A stretch of 64,000 nt of DNA, taken from NCBI RefSeq assembly GCF_037975235.1, contig NZ_CP150241.1:2046001-2110000 (forward strand). The letters run 5' to 3'. The position numbers and the translations under genes were made by a program. The notes beneath the pieces were generated by a model. The model saw only the letters and a list, made by a program, of their open reading frames with translations. It did not search any database and was not told the origin of the DNA. Positions within the stretch are counted from its first letter, which is position 1; every line of letters begins with the position of its first letter. This document shows positions 1 through 9,088 of this stretch, piece after piece. The DNA is from Paenibacillus sp. FSL R5-0341. Lineage in GTDB: Bacteria; Bacillota; Bacilli; Paenibacillales; Paenibacillaceae.

Positions 1-459
1 ATTGTTGTGGTCATCGGCGAAGGTGGAAGCGGCGGTGCCCTCGCTATGGCTGTGGGTAATCGTGTGTTGATGCTGGAACATGCGATCTATTCTGCGATCT
101 CTCCGAACGGGGCTGCTTCGATTCTCTGGAAGGATGCATCCAAGGCAGATCAGGCGGCTGAAGCGATGAAAATAACAGCCAAAGACCTTCTGGAGATGGA
201 AGTCATTGAAGATATCATCCCTGAGCCACGCGGCGGTGCTCACCGGGATTATGAAGCGTCTGCTGCTTTCATCAGCGAAGCTTTGGTCCGTCATCTCGAC
301 GAGATGAAGGGTTGGAGTGGGGATCAGCTGAAACAGGATCGTTATGAGAAATTCCGTAAAATTGGATCGGTCACGTTTGAACCTCAAGCACCCATTGAAG
401 CCCCTCAAGAGCCTGTAGAAGTCGATGTGGCGAGTAATTTGTCGGGAAATGCTGAATAA
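1..459 (+). CDS. accA: Acetyl-CoA carboxylase carboxyltransferase subunit alpha, C-terminal part
   Basis: The window opens inside this gene, so only the last ~152 codons are visible. The protein carries the carboxyltransferase alpha signature (VIGEGGSGGALA, then a segment with EHAIYSAISPNGAASILWKD), which binds acetyl-CoA. With AccD it forms the carboxyltransferase that moves CO2 from carboxybiotin to acetyl-CoA, the first step of fatty acid synthesis in the cytoplasm. After the family core there is a proline/glutamate-rich tail (about 30 residues) typical of a non-conserved C-terminus. The stop is TAA at 457-459. The next gene, pyk, follows after ~105 bp; an accDA-pfk-pyk cluster is common in Firmicutes, but the upstream genes are outside the window. 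Confidence 0.95.
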   Translation: MVVVIGEGGSGGALAMAVGNRVLMLEHAIYSAISPNGAASILWKDASKADQAAEAMKITAKDLLEMEVIEDIIPEPRGGAHRDYEASAAFISEALVRHLDEMKGWSGDQLKQDRYEKFRKIGSVTFEPQAPIEAPQEPVEVDVASNLSGNAE

Positions 460-564
460 TGTGACGAATTTCCTATACAAATGAGCAAAAGTATAGTAAA
501 TTTAATAGTTGGAAAAAGAAAAATAGATAAAGAGATATACCTTTAAAATCGGAGGAAACCCAAA

Positions 565-1992
565 ATGCGCAAAACGAAAATTGTATGTACCATTGGTCCA
601 TCCAGTGAATCTCTGGAGAACACCAAAAAATTGATTATGGCCGGTATGAATGTGGCCCGTCTGAACTTCTCCCACGGTGATTTCGATGAGCACGGCGGAC
701 GGATCATTGCGATTCGCCAAGCATGCGAAGAGTTGAACAAAACAGTAGCAATTCTGCTGGACACCAAAGGACCGGAAATTCGGACAGGTAAACTCGAAGT
801 TGAGCCGATTGAATTGGTTCAAGACGAGTACATCACTTTGACAACAGAAGAAATTCTGGGCACCAAAGAACGTCTTTCCATTACGTATACAGATCTTCCG
901 AATGATGTTGAACCGGGATCTACAATTCTGATCGACGACGGTCTGATCGGACTGACTGTGGTGGAAGTGCAAGGCACCGAGATCAAATGCCGTATCGTTA
1001 ACGGCGGATCGATCAAAAGCAAAAAAGGTGTTAACGTTCCGGGCGTTGCCATTTCTCTGCCGGGTATCACTGAAAAAGACGCTAACGATATCGTATTCGG
1101 TATTGAGCAAGGTGTCGACTTCATCGCCGCTTCTTTTGTTCGTAAAGCGAGTGACGTACTTGAGATTCGTGAACTGCTTGAAAAACACAATGCTGGACAT
1201 ATCCAAATCATCTCCAAAATCGAAAACCAACAAGGTGTCGACAACCTCGATGAAATCCTTGAAGTATCTGACGGCCTGATGGTTGCTCGTGGAGACCTGG
1301 GTGTTGAGATTCCTGCGGAAGAAGTACCATTGGTACAAAAACGCATGATCGAAAAATGTAATGTTGCAGGTAAACCGGTTATCACAGCTACACAAATGCT
1401 GGATTCCATGCAGCGTAACCCGCGTCCAACACGTGCGGAAGCAAGTGACGTGGCGAATGCGATCTTCGATGGTACGGACGCTATCATGTTGTCTGGTGAG
1501 ACAGCTGCGGGTAAATACCCAGTTGAATCCGTTCTGACTATGTCCCGTATTGCTGAAAAAGCAGAATCTGCTCTGCCTTACCAAGAGCTGTATCTGAAAC
1601 AACGTGTTGCTCAACAAACAACCGTTACAGAAGCAATCAGCCAATCGGTTGCCCTCTCAGCTCAAGATCTGAACGCAAAAGCGATCATTACTTCAACTGA
1701 ATCAGGACACACTGCACGCATGATTTCCAAGTATCGTCCAGAATCTCCAATCATCGCTGTGACAACGGAAGATAGAACTTCCCGTCGTTTGGCTCTGGCT
1801 TGGGGTGTAACTCCTGTCAAAGGAAGACTGGTTGATTCCACGGATGCTTTGTTCGAAAATGCAATTGAAGGCGGCGTAAAATCGGGACTTGTTAAAGAAG
1901 GAGACCTGGTTGTGATCACAGCTGGTGTACCTTTGGGTCGTTCCGGTTCTACCAACCTGATTAAAGTAAGCCAAATTCCAAACAACGCTTAA
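565..1992 (+). CDS. pyk: Pyruvate kinase
   Basis: 475 residues, starting [16 protein letters not shown], the classic pyruvate kinase N-terminus. It converts phosphoenolpyruvate and ADP to pyruvate and ATP, the last step of glycolysis. Visible motifs include NFSHGD, the [12 protein letters not shown] segment, the active-site block with [16 protein letters not shown], the [12 protein letters not shown] loop and the [10 protein letters not shown] / [11 protein letters not shown] signature. The start is set by GGAGG at 551-555 ahead of ATG. The protein ends after the allosteric C-domain ([12 protein letters not shown]). It lacks the extra C-terminal PEP-utilizer-like domain that makes the B. subtilis enzyme 585 residues, so it resembles the short form. 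A strong terminator follows at once. Confidence 0.97.
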   Translation: MRKTKIVCTIGPSSESLENTKKLIMAGMNVARLNFSHGDFDEHGGRIIAIRQACEELNKTVAILLDTKGPEIRTGKLEVEPIELVQDEYITLTTEEILGTKERLSITYTDLPNDVEPGSTILIDDGLIGLTVVEVQGTEIKCRIVNGGSIKSKKGVNVPGVAISLPGITEKDANDIVFGIEQGVDFIAASFVRKASDVLEIRELLEKHNAGHIQIISKIENQQGVDNLDEILEVSDGLMVARGDLGVEIPAEEVPLVQKRMIEKCNVAGKPVITATQMLDSMQRNPRPTRAEASDVANAIFDGTDAIMLSGETAAGKYPVESVLTMSRIAEKAESALPYQELYLKQRVAQQTTVTEAISQSVALSAQDLNAKAIITSTESGHTARMISKYRPESPIIAVTTEDRTSRRLALAWGVTPVKGRLVDSTDALFENAIEGGVKSGLVKEGDLVVITAGVPLGRSGSTNLIKVSQIPNNA

Positions 1993-2025
1993 TTTCGTTT
2001 TTGGATGGAGAAGCAACAGGAAAGA

Positions 2026-2060
2026 AGCAATGGGGCGTTAGTGTCCCGTTGCTTTTTTTC
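2026..2060 (+). terminator. Rho-independent terminator after pyk
   Basis: Arms AGCAATGGG and CCCGTTGCT form a 9-bp stem (one G-T pair) followed by a run of seven T. It lies 33 bp after the pyk stop and ends the pyk transcript before the thioesterase gene. Confidence 0.85.
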
Positions 2061-2124
2061 CATCTTAATGACACTTTACAGCGATGTAACACGTATGAAT
2101 GGTAGAGCGAAGGAGGCCGATAAC

Positions 2125-2631
2125 ATGCAGGAACAGATCAACGGTAGCTGGTATGCGGCACGTCTTCGTGTACGCTATCAAGAGAGTGACCAGATGGGCG
2201 TGGTCTATCACGCGAACTATTTGAACTGGTTTGAAATCGGTCGCACTGAGATGATTCGCCAAATGGGGTATACATATCGTAAAATGGAGGAACAGGGGTT
2301 ACTGCTTCCCGTAACCGGACTGGATGTGAAATATCACAAACCTGCCCGATATGATGATGAGATTATCATTTTCACCCGTATTGCTGCATTTAGTGGTCTG
2401 CGACTGAACTATGAGTACGACATAAGGCGCATGTCTGAAGAACCTGATGAGCATATGGCGATTGGAGAACGGGTATGGTCAGCGGATGAATCACTCCCCG
2501 GTGAACGGCTGGTTACAGGCTCTACCCAGCATGTATGGGTAAATGGGGACTGGAAGCCGGTTCGGCTGGATAAGGCAGCCTCTGAGCTATACAGCGCGCT
2601 TGAAAAGGTGTGGCTTTCGGGAAAGGGGTAA
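2125..2631 (+). CDS. Acyl-CoA thioesterase, 4HBT/YbgC hotdog family
   Basis: 168 residues from ATG 2125, which has AGGAGG at 2111-2116; the frame is open further upstream but without a better ribosome site. Residues ~13-35 carry the 4-hydroxybenzoyl-CoA thioesterase signature RYQESDQMGVVYHANYL followed by WFEIGRTE, with the catalytic Asp (D22) of the YbgC/FadM group. These are single hotdog-fold enzymes that hydrolyse acyl-CoA thioesters in the cytoplasm; the actual substrate cannot be read from sequence. The gene is followed 7 bp later by fxsA and the two are probably co-transcribed. No membrane segment or signal peptide is seen. Confidence 0.85.
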   Translation: MQEQINGSWYAARLRVRYQESDQMGVVYHANYLNWFEIGRTEMIRQMGYTYRKMEEQGLLLPVTGLDVKYHKPARYDDEIIIFTRIAAFSGLRLNYEYDIRRMSEEPDEHMAIGERVWSADESLPGERLVTGSTQHVWVNGDWKPVRLDKAASELYSALEKVWLSGKG

Positions 2632-2638
2632 TACGTCA

Positions 2639-3037
2639 ATGCGAAAATGGATGTGGGCTTTACTATTAATCATTCCGGTGATTGAATTATTTGGTTTCAT
2701 TCTGATGAGTGACTGGATTGGAGCCGGAAAGACATTGCTTCTCATGATCCTCACGTCCTTGATTGGTATAGCAATGTTGCAGTTTGAAGGGCGAAAAGTA
2801 CTTGTGGACGCCAAATCCGAGATGGAACGCGGTAAGGTACCTGGAAGAAAAATGGTCGATGGTCTTTTTATTTTTGTCGGTGGTTTCTTGCTATTGATTC
2901 CAGGCTTTGTCACGGATCTGATCGGGTTTACACTGGTGTTTCCGTTAACACGTCCGGTATACCGTCTGTTCTTCCTGGGATGGCTGGAGAAAAAAATGAA
3001 AAGTGGCAACATCACGTTTTATCGTCGTCCGAAATGA
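2639..3037 (+). CDS. fxsA: FxsA family membrane protein
   Basis: 132 residues from ATG 2639, with GAAAGGGG 2621-2628 just ahead. The N-terminus (MRKWMWALLLIIPVIELFGFILM) is a membrane segment with the ELFGF-type FxsA motif, followed by an IGAGKTLLLMILTSLIG segment, a charged loop with FEGRK and MERGKVPGRKMVDG, then a hydrophobic pair with LLLIPGFVTDLIGF and the P-L-T-R-P motif. FxsA (suppressor of F exclusion of phage T7 in E. coli) is an inner-membrane protein of unclear function. About four TM segments are expected. It sits directly behind the thioesterase and is followed by a bidirectional terminator. Confidence 0.9.
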   Translation: MRKWMWALLLIIPVIELFGFILMSDWIGAGKTLLLMILTSLIGIAMLQFEGRKVLVDAKSEMERGKVPGRKMVDGLFIFVGGFLLLIPGFVTDLIGFTLVFPLTRPVYRLFFLGWLEKKMKSGNITFYRRPK

Positions 3038-3058
3038 ATGAAACATGAGTTGTTATGC

Positions 3059-3107
3059 AAAAAGGCTCCGCTCAGCAGATGATTACTGTTGAACGAAGCC
3101 TTTTTTT
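3059..3107 (+). terminator. Bidirectional terminator between fxsA and ytvI
   Basis: Arms AAAAAGGCTcCG and CGaAGCCTTTTT flank an inner hairpin. A-rich and T-rich tails lie on either side, so it can stop transcription from both convergent genes. Confidence 0.8.
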
Positions 3108-3137
3108 ATTTGTCCTGCGTGCTCATAAGGTCATGCT

Positions 3138-4256
3138 TCATCGGACACGTCCGTTGATGATATATGTTCTGAGGTCGCGTAACACGTTAGCCCGATTGAA
3201 CGCATCGAGGATGACCAGACTGACAGGACCAATAATCAAACCCAGTACACCGAACAGCTTCAAACCTACGAACATGCCAACCAGCGTGGCGAGCGGATCG
3301 AGTCCTACACTACTGGCAAGCACCTTTGGTTCAATAATCTGACGGGCAATCAACAAGATAAGATAGATAACACTAATGCCAATCCCCAGATACAGATCCC
3401 CATTCATAAACAGATATGCTGCCCAAGGCACCATGACCAGACCGACACCCAGATAAGGAAGCAGATCGACCAAACCAATCATCAGAGCGATGGTGAAGGC
3501 TGAATTGACTTGCAATATAAGCAGTCCAATCATGACGAATAGTGCTGTAATCGAGATCATGATCAATTGTGCTCTTGCGTATCCGAACAGTGCCTTCTTA
3601 AGGTCAGTCCATATGTCGGATATCGGCTTGCGAATGGAAGAGGGTACCCAACCCGAGACGGTGATGCTATGTCGGGTCCAACTTTTGCTAATGAAGAACG
3701 TAGACAACAGAACAACGATTAATACCGCACCCATGTTAGGCAGGGAAGTCAGCAGACTCAGAATCATGTTGAAAAATCCGGTGACCAGATCGGTCACGGC
3801 TGTACCTACCGTTTCAGTCGTTTTGCTAATATTGCTGTTGATGGTTTCCTGGTAGTTGGGATTTTCCTTGTAAAATTCATTGATCTGCGTAATCAAGCTC
3901 TGAATCGTGTCATTCTGAGTCCAACGTACAAACGTGTCTTTGATCTCATCAACGTGGAGATCGAAACTTGTCGTCAGTGAAATGACTTCTTTCACCATAC
4001 GGGTAATAGCCGCAGACAGTACCACCGCAATGGCTCCAAAATAAAGGATTAATGAAAGAGTCACAGCGAGCCAGCGGGGAAATCGTGCCCGATGCTGAAG
4101 CAGCTTCACCAACGGATTCATGGCATAGGCGATAATCCAGGCGATCGCAAAAGGGTATAAGAGCGGAAACAGCAAGTATATGGCAACGGCGATCAGAACG
4201 GTCGCAATAATCACCCATAAGCCGCGGAGCAGACGTTTCATTATAATTCTATCCAA
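3138..4256 (-). CDS. ytvI: AI-2E family transporter-like protein, probable sporulation protein YtvI
   Basis: 372 residues. The N-terminus is followed by two close TM segments (IIATVLIAVAIYLLFPLLYP and an AIAWIIAYAMNP segment), another near 65-85, an extramembrane helical region (~90-150), and a C-terminal block of five or so TM helices including the DLLPYLGVGLVMVPWAAY and ARQIIEPKVLASSVGLDPLATL motifs. These are hallmarks of the UPF0118/AI-2E family; the length and order fit B. subtilis YtvI. Family members are integral membrane proteins variously linked to small-molecule export; YtvI is known as a sporulation membrane protein with no defined transport substrate. The gene stands alone, convergent with fxsA and divergent from citZ. 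Confidence 0.8.
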   Translation of the reverse strand: MDRIIMKRLLRGLWVIIATVLIAVAIYLLFPLLYPFAIAWIIAYAMNPLVKLLQHRARFPRWLAVTLSLILYFGAIAVVLSAAITRMVKEVISLTTSFDLHVDEIKDTFVRWTQNDTIQSLITQINEFYKENPNYQETINSNISKTTETVGTAVTDLVTGFFNMILSLLTSLPNMGAVLIVVLLSTFFISKSWTRHSITVSGWVPSSIRKPISDIWTDLKKALFGYARAQLIMISITALFVMIGLLILQVNSAFTIALMIGLVDLLPYLGVGLVMVPWAAYLFMNGDLYLGIGISVIYLILLIARQIIEPKVLASSVGLDPLATLVGMFVGLKLFGVLGLIIGPVSLVILDAFNRANVLRDLRTYIINGRVR

Positions 4257-4754
4257 GCATCAACTCTCCTTATTTCAATTAAGCCGACCTATGTATGATG
4301 CACGAAGCAGTATTAGAAATAGATGGCTATCTTAATTAATATAGAGCATTTACAAGGTTTTGAAACGCCGGGAGGTTAACCTATACCCGAATCTTTCTTT
4401 TGCCTAGAGTATGCCTCAGTATTACAGAATATAGCAATAGAAAGTTCTTCATACGACAGAATTGGTTAAAAAACATTAAATGTCAACCTTGTTTTTGTAA
4501 AGGCTTTCAAAAATGCTTTATCACTCCGATAAAGAAGTTTGATGTGCGAATGAACTCTCATCATGTTCACATAAACGACAAAATCCAGTATGATGTTATA
4601 AGTAAATACCGATTGACAGATAGGAAAACCGTATTTTGAATTATTTGGTAATTTCAAAATGAAAATGTTTACAAAAAGAGGATAGGTGCATTTTGGCACT
4701 TATATGACACTCTGGAATGGTTCCTGATTTCGCTTATTAAAGGAGAGATGTAAT
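4257..4754. other. Intergenic region between ytvI and citZ
   Basis: About 500 bp, AT-rich, with no convincing gene. It should hold the ytvI promoter on the left and the citZ promoter on the right. A cre-like box lies at 4660-4673. Short open frames here have no ribosome site or recognisable product. Confidence 0.5.
4660..4673 (+). promoter_or_regulatory. cre-like CcpA site upstream of citZ
   Basis: TGAAAATGTTTACA matches the cre consensus TGWNANCGNTNWCA except for T in place of the central C. It lies 80 bp ahead of citZ. In B. subtilis citZ is repressed by CcpA, so the position makes sense, but a single 14-bp match in AT-rich DNA is weak evidence. Confidence 0.35.
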
Positions 4755-5867
4755 ATGACAGCTACCAAAGGTCTGGAAGGCATTGTTGCAACAACCTCTT
4801 CGATCAGCTCTATTGTAGACGGTGTGCTTACATACCGTGGTTACGATATCGACGATTTGGCTGAACATGCCAGCTTTGAAGAAGTTGCCTATTTGTTGTG
4901 GTTTGGTAAATTGCCGACAACAGATGAACTGAAATCCCTTCGCAAAAGCCTGAGCGATTACGCGCCGATTCCGAGCGAGTTGATTGCACAAATCCAATTG
5001 TATCCGAAAAACGTCAGTACCATGGCAGCACTTCGTTCCGCAATCTCTGCACTTGCACTGTACGACGAGCAAGCTGATGAGATGACAACGGAAGCGAATG
5101 AGAACAAAGCCGTTAAGTTGCAAGCACAGTTGCCAACGATTGTGGCAGCCATCGCCCGTATTCGTCAGGGCAAAGAACCTGTGGCTCCAAAAGAAGGCGC
5201 TTCCATCGCAGAGAACTTTTTATATATGATGACTGGTGAAGAACCATCCGAGACCGCAGTAAAAGCATTGGACCAAGCGCTTGTCCTGCATGCGGATCAC
5301 GAGTTGAACGCTTCGACATTTGCAGCACGCGTAACGGTTGCAACGCTGTCGGATATCTATTCCGGTGTAACTTCCGCCATTGGCGCACTGAAGGGACCAC
5401 TCCATGGCGGTGCGAACGAAGCCGTTATGAAAATGTTGAATGAGATCGGTACGCCAGATCGTCTAGAAGCGGCTATTCAGGAAAAACTGAACAACCGTGA
5501 AAAGATTATGGGCTTTGGACATCGCGTATACAAAAACGGTGATCCACGTGCCAAACATCTGCAGAAGATGTCCAAGGAACTGGGCGAGCTGAACAATGAC
5601 ACACGTCTGTATGATATGTCTGTGAAGATCGAGGAGCTGGTAACAGGACAAAAAGGACTGAAGCCAAACGTAGACTTCTATTCTGCTTCTGTATATACCC
5701 AACTGGATATTCAACAGGAATTGTTTACGCCGATCTTTGCCATCAGCCGGGTATCTGGTTGGACTGCGCACATTTTGGAACAGCTTGCGGACAATCGCAT
5801 CATTCGTCCACGTGCGGAGTACACTGGCCCTGCAGAACAAAAATACGTTTCTATTGAACTTCGCTAA
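4755..5867 (+). CDS. citZ: Citrate synthase
   Basis: 370 residues, full length for the short Gram-positive type II citrate synthase. It condenses acetyl-CoA and oxaloacetate to citrate. The catalytic triad is visible: H217 in GPLHGGANE, H256 in IMGFGHRVYK and D307 in KPNVDFYSA. The N-terminal LEGIVATTSSIS and YRGYDI motifs are typical. Start ATG 4755 follows AAAGGAGAG (4739-4747). It is the first gene of the citZ-icd-mdh group, the same order as in B. subtilis, and has a long upstream region suited to carbon-source control. Confidence 0.97.
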   Translation: MTATKGLEGIVATTSSISSIVDGVLTYRGYDIDDLAEHASFEEVAYLLWFGKLPTTDELKSLRKSLSDYAPIPSELIAQIQLYPKNVSTMAALRSAISALALYDEQADEMTTEANENKAVKLQAQLPTIVAAIARIRQGKEPVAPKEGASIAENFLYMMTGEEPSETAVKALDQALVLHADHELNASTFAARVTVATLSDIYSGVTSAIGALKGPLHGGANEAVMKMLNEIGTPDRLEAAIQEKLNNREKIMGFGHRVYKNGDPRAKHLQKMSKELGELNNDTRLYDMSVKIEELVTGQKGLKPNVDFYSASVYTQLDIQQELFTPIFAISRVSGWTAHILEQLADNRIIRPRAEYTGPAEQKYVSIELR

Positions 5868-6013
5868 TAGCCGCAAAAACAGTATAATAATAAGGACGAG
5901 GTGAAGGGCTGGAAAGCAGAGGCGTTACTTGCTTGGGCTCTCAGGACCCTTCCCTCAATAAGACTAGTGGTATTATAAATACTGCACATATGAAACCTAG
6001 GAGGAATTTAACT

Positions 6014-7306
6014 ATGAAATTAGAAAAATTTGCTCACCCAACTGAAGGCGAAAAAATTCAAATTGATAACGGTACACTTCAAGTACCTAGTAACCCGATC
6101 ATTCCATTTATCGAAGGTGACGGTACAGGCCGTGACATCTGGAAAGCTTCCAAGCGTGTATTGGATGCAGCTGTTGAAAAAGCATACGATGGCAACAAAA
6201 AAATTGCATGGTATGAAGTGTTTGCTGGACAAAAAGCATTCGATACATACGGTGAGTGGTTGCCGAATGATACGCTTGAAGCCATTCGCGAGTATATCGT
6301 AGCGATTAAAGGACCATTGACTACGCCAATCGGTGGCGGTATTCGTTCCCTGAACGTAGCCCTGCGTCAAGAGCTTGACCTGTACACTTGCTTGCGTCCT
6401 GTTCGTTATTTCGACGGTGTACCTTCTCCGGTTAAACGTCCTGAGTTGGTAGACATGGTCATTTTCCGTGAGAATACGGAAGATATCTATGCAGGAATCG
6501 AGTATGCTGAAGGTTCTGAAGAAGTGAAAAAAGTAATCCAGTTCCTGCAACAAGAGATGGGTGCTAACAAAATCCGTTTCCCTGAGACTTCCGGTATTGG
6601 TATCAAACCAGTTTCTTCCGAAGGTTCGAAACGTCTGGTACGTGCAGCAATTCAATATGCAATTGATCATAACCGTAAGAGTGTTACCTTGGTACACAAA
6701 GGTAATATCATGAAATTTACTGAAGGTGCCTTCAAAAACTGGGGATACGAAGTGGCTGAAGAAGAGTTCGCTGACAAAGTATTCACTTGGGCACAATATG
6801 ATATCATCAAAGATAACGAAGGTACAGATGCAGCGAATGCAGCACAAAAAGCCGCTGAAGATGCTGGTAAAATCATCGTAAAAGATGCAATTGCCGATAT
6901 CGCTCTGCAACAAGTATTGACTCGTCCAGGTGAATTCGATGTGATCGCAACATTGAACCTGAACGGTGACTATCTGTCCGATGCACTTGCAGCGCAAGTT
7001 GGTGGAATTGGTATCGCTCCTGGAGCGAACATCAACTACGTAACAGGACATGCTATCTTCGAAGCAACTCACGGTACTGCACCTAAATACGCGGACAAAG
7101 ATGTCGTGAACCCTGGTTCCGTTATTCTGTCCGGCGTAATGTTGCTTGAGCACTTGGGCTGGCAAGAAGCAGCTAACCTGATCTACAAAGGTATGGAAAC
7201 ATCCATTAACAATAAAACAGTAACGTATGACTTTGCACGTCTGATGGACGGCGCTACTGAAGTGAAATGTTCTGAATTCGCGGATCAAATCATTAAAAAC
7301 CTGTAA
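6014..7306 (+). CDS. icd: Isocitrate dehydrogenase [NADP+]
   Basis: 430 residues from ATG 6014, chosen because AGGAGG at 5999-6004 sits 9 bp ahead; an in-frame upstream extension has no support. It oxidises isocitrate to 2-oxoglutarate with NADP. Visible motifs: [14 protein letters not shown], the phosphorylation-loop serine S112 in [25 protein letters not shown], the NADP-type [16 protein letters not shown] block, the IMKFTEGAF segment and a C-terminal block with [13 protein letters not shown] and NPGSVILSG. It lies between citZ and mdh, 16 bp ahead of mdh, so the pair is surely co-transcribed. Confidence 0.97.
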   Translation: MKLEKFAHPTEGEKIQIDNGTLQVPSNPIIPFIEGDGTGRDIWKASKRVLDAAVEKAYDGNKKIAWYEVFAGQKAFDTYGEWLPNDTLEAIREYIVAIKGPLTTPIGGGIRSLNVALRQELDLYTCLRPVRYFDGVPSPVKRPELVDMVIFRENTEDIYAGIEYAEGSEEVKKVIQFLQQEMGANKIRFPETSGIGIKPVSSEGSKRLVRAAIQYAIDHNRKSVTLVHKGNIMKFTEGAFKNWGYEVAEEEFADKVFTWAQYDIIKDNEGTDAANAAQKAAEDAGKIIVKDAIADIALQQVLTRPGEFDVIATLNLNGDYLSDALAAQVGGIGIAPGANINYVTGHAIFEATHGTAPKYADKDVVNPGSVILSGVMLLEHLGWQEAANLIYKGMETSINNKTVTYDFARLMDGATEVKCSEFADQIIKNL

Positions 7307-7321
7307 GGGGAGATGTGAATC

Positions 7322-8263
7322 TTGACTATTCAGCGCAAAAAAATCACAGTAGTCGGCGCCGGGTTTACCGGTGCTACGACCGCATTAATGCTTGCCCAAA
7401 AAGAACTCGGGGATGTTGTGCTGGTTGATATTCCTCAACTGGAGAACCCGACGAAGGGGAAAGCACTCGATATGATGGAAGCAAGTCCTGTTCAAGGATT
7501 TGACAGTCATATCGTCGGCACTTCCAACTACGAAGATACTGCAGGTTCTGAGATTGTAATCATCACGGCGGGTATCGCCCGTAAACCGGGTATGAGCCGC
7601 GATGATCTGGTCAATACGAATGCGGGTATCGTGAAGTCCGTTTGTGAAAATGTGAAAAAATATTGCCCTGATTCCATCGTCATTATTCTAAGCAACCCGG
7701 TGGATGCGATGACTTATGCTGCTTATCAGACCCTGGGTTTTCCTAAAAACCGTGTTATCGGTCAGTCAGGTGTTCTGGATACAGCACGTTATTGTACCTT
7801 CATTGCGCAAGAGTTGAATGTATCTGTTGAAGATGTTCGTGGATTCGTTCTTGGCGGCCACGGAGACGATATGGTACCTCTCGTTCGTTATTCGAGCGTA
7901 GGTGGCATTCCAATCGATACGCTGATTCCGGCAGACCGAATCGAATCCATCGTTCAGCGCACACGTGTTGGCGGTGGTGAAATCGTGAATCTGCTCGGTA
8001 ACGGCAGTGCCTATTATGCACCGGCGGCTTCACTCGTTCAGATGACCGAAGCGATTTTGAAGGACAAGAAACGCATTATTCCAGTGATCGCTTATCTTGA
8101 AGGTGAGTATGGCTATAATGATCTGTTCCTCGGTGTACCAACCATTCTGGGCGGTAACGGCATTGAGAAAATATTCGAACTTGAACTGACCGCGGAAGAA
8201 AAAGCAGGATTGGATAAATCTGCTGACTCGGTTCGCAACGTCATTTCGGTAGTAAATCTGTAA
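7322..8263 (+). CDS. mdh: Malate dehydrogenase, LDH-like
   Basis: 313 residues from a TTG start (7322) with AGGGGAGATG just upstream; no ATG fits the family start [14 protein letters not shown]. It converts malate to oxaloacetate with NAD. The Rossmann motif is GAGFTG (residues 12-17), D36 selects NAD, R87 in IARKPGMSR is the malate-specific arginine, and H180 in [10 protein letters not shown] is the catalytic histidine. Last gene of the TCA operon, closed by a strong terminator. In B. subtilis mdh is followed by phoP-phoR; here a membrane protein, a GGDEF protein and a cupin come between. Confidence 0.97.
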   Translation: MTIQRKKITVVGAGFTGATTALMLAQKELGDVVLVDIPQLENPTKGKALDMMEASPVQGFDSHIVGTSNYEDTAGSEIVIITAGIARKPGMSRDDLVNTNAGIVKSVCENVKKYCPDSIVIILSNPVDAMTYAAYQTLGFPKNRVIGQSGVLDTARYCTFIAQELNVSVEDVRGFVLGGHGDDMVPLVRYSSVGGIPIDTLIPADRIESIVQRTRVGGGEIVNLLGNGSAYYAPAASLVQMTEAILKDKKRIIPVIAYLEGEYGYNDLFLGVPTILGGNGIEKIFELELTAEEKAGLDKSADSVRNVISVVNL

Positions 8264-8293
8264 GTTTGAAAACTTTTTGAACAGTGATAGAGA

Positions 8294-8326
8294 GAAAACC
8301 TCCGGTAAACCCGGAGGTTTTCTTTT
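8294..8326 (+). terminator. Terminator of citZ-icd-mdh
   Basis: GAAAACCTCCGG / CCGGAGGTTTTC, a perfect 12-bp stem with a 4-base loop and a T-rich tail. Confidence 0.9.
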
Positions 8327-8398
8327 CTTTGGATAAGTTCCCCAGTATAATGGGATGTGATGTATAGCACACCGAAAATGTTGAGGAGGATGAAAATT

Positions 8399-8824
8399 TT
8401 GGGAATGATTATGTATCTGCTCCATATTGTTGGAGCACTGGCGATGGGGTTCTATCTGATTCTGCCATTCGTAGTCGGTAAAATCCGTACTTTGAATGCT
8501 GCAGCACAAGAGGGAGCATTTGCGTCGCTACGTTCTTTGAACAAAGTCGCGCAGTATGGACTTGTGATTCAACTTCTAACAGGCGGTTACCTGATGACAA
8601 AAGGTGAGTATTCTCATATCTGGATGGCTGTCGTTGTCGTTCTGCTCTTGGCTATTGCGGCTATTGGAGGAATTATGGGTAAACCGCTGCGACTCGCTGC
8701 AGAAGGTGTGAAAAACAAACGTGATGTAGGTCCTGAACAAAGCAAGATCCGTATGTTCAGTACACTGTTGGCTGTATTTTTGCTAATCATGGTGTACCTG
8801 ATGGTGAATAGCCAGGTGATCTAA
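8399..8824 (+). CDS. Four-TM membrane protein, function unknown
   Basis: About 141 residues. TTG 8399 is preferred because GAGGAGG (8383-8389) lies 9 bp ahead; the in-frame ATG at 8390 overlaps the ribosome site and the ATG at 8357 has none. Four hydrophobic segments are visible: MYLLHIVGALAMGFYLILPF, YGLVIQLLTGGYLM, WMAVVVVLLLAIAAIGGIMG and FSTLLAVFLLIMVYLMV. The layout, with a His in TM1 and a basic loop before TM4, resembles small DUF2269-type or cytochrome-like membrane proteins, but I cannot name a family with certainty. Monocistronic: a terminator precedes it and another follows. Confidence 0.75.
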   Translation: MGMIMYLLHIVGALAMGFYLILPFVVGKIRTLNAAAQEGAFASLRSLNKVAQYGLVIQLLTGGYLMTKGEYSHIWMAVVVVLLLAIAAIGGIMGKPLRLAAEGVKNKRDVGPEQSKIRMFSTLLAVFLLIMVYLMVNSQVI

Positions 8825-8948
8825 TTAAGTTGAACCCGTTTAATTTACCATTACGGAATGTATTATTAGTGGTATGTTAAGCGTTTGCACATGCAACAAG
8901 GACAAGCTGATTAAGGTGTAGATGGTGTATACGTTATAACGAATGAAA

Positions 8949-8978
8949 AATAGACAGCCTCTTGGGCTGTCTATTTTA
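8949..8978 (+). terminator. Terminator, probably bidirectional
   Basis: AATAGACAGCC / GGGCTGTCTATT stem of about 11 bp with T-rich tail, between the membrane protein and the convergent GGDEF gene. Confidence 0.8.
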
Positions 8979-9088
8979 GTTGTTGCGATGAAGAGATCGG
9001 CAGAGAGTCAGGTTATGTGAACTGGAGCTACAGAGATGGCTATCAAACATGCCACCATACATACCCCATCAGACACGGTCAGTATTGG

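Noticed and set aside
502..1644. Long minus-strand frame antisense to pyk
   Set aside because: Cys/Phe/Arg-rich composition and no ribosome site; it is a shadow of the highly biased pyk coding frame.
6020..7288. 422-codon minus-strand frame antisense to icd
   Set aside because: Same reason: it mirrors the strong codon bias of icd and has no plausible protein features.
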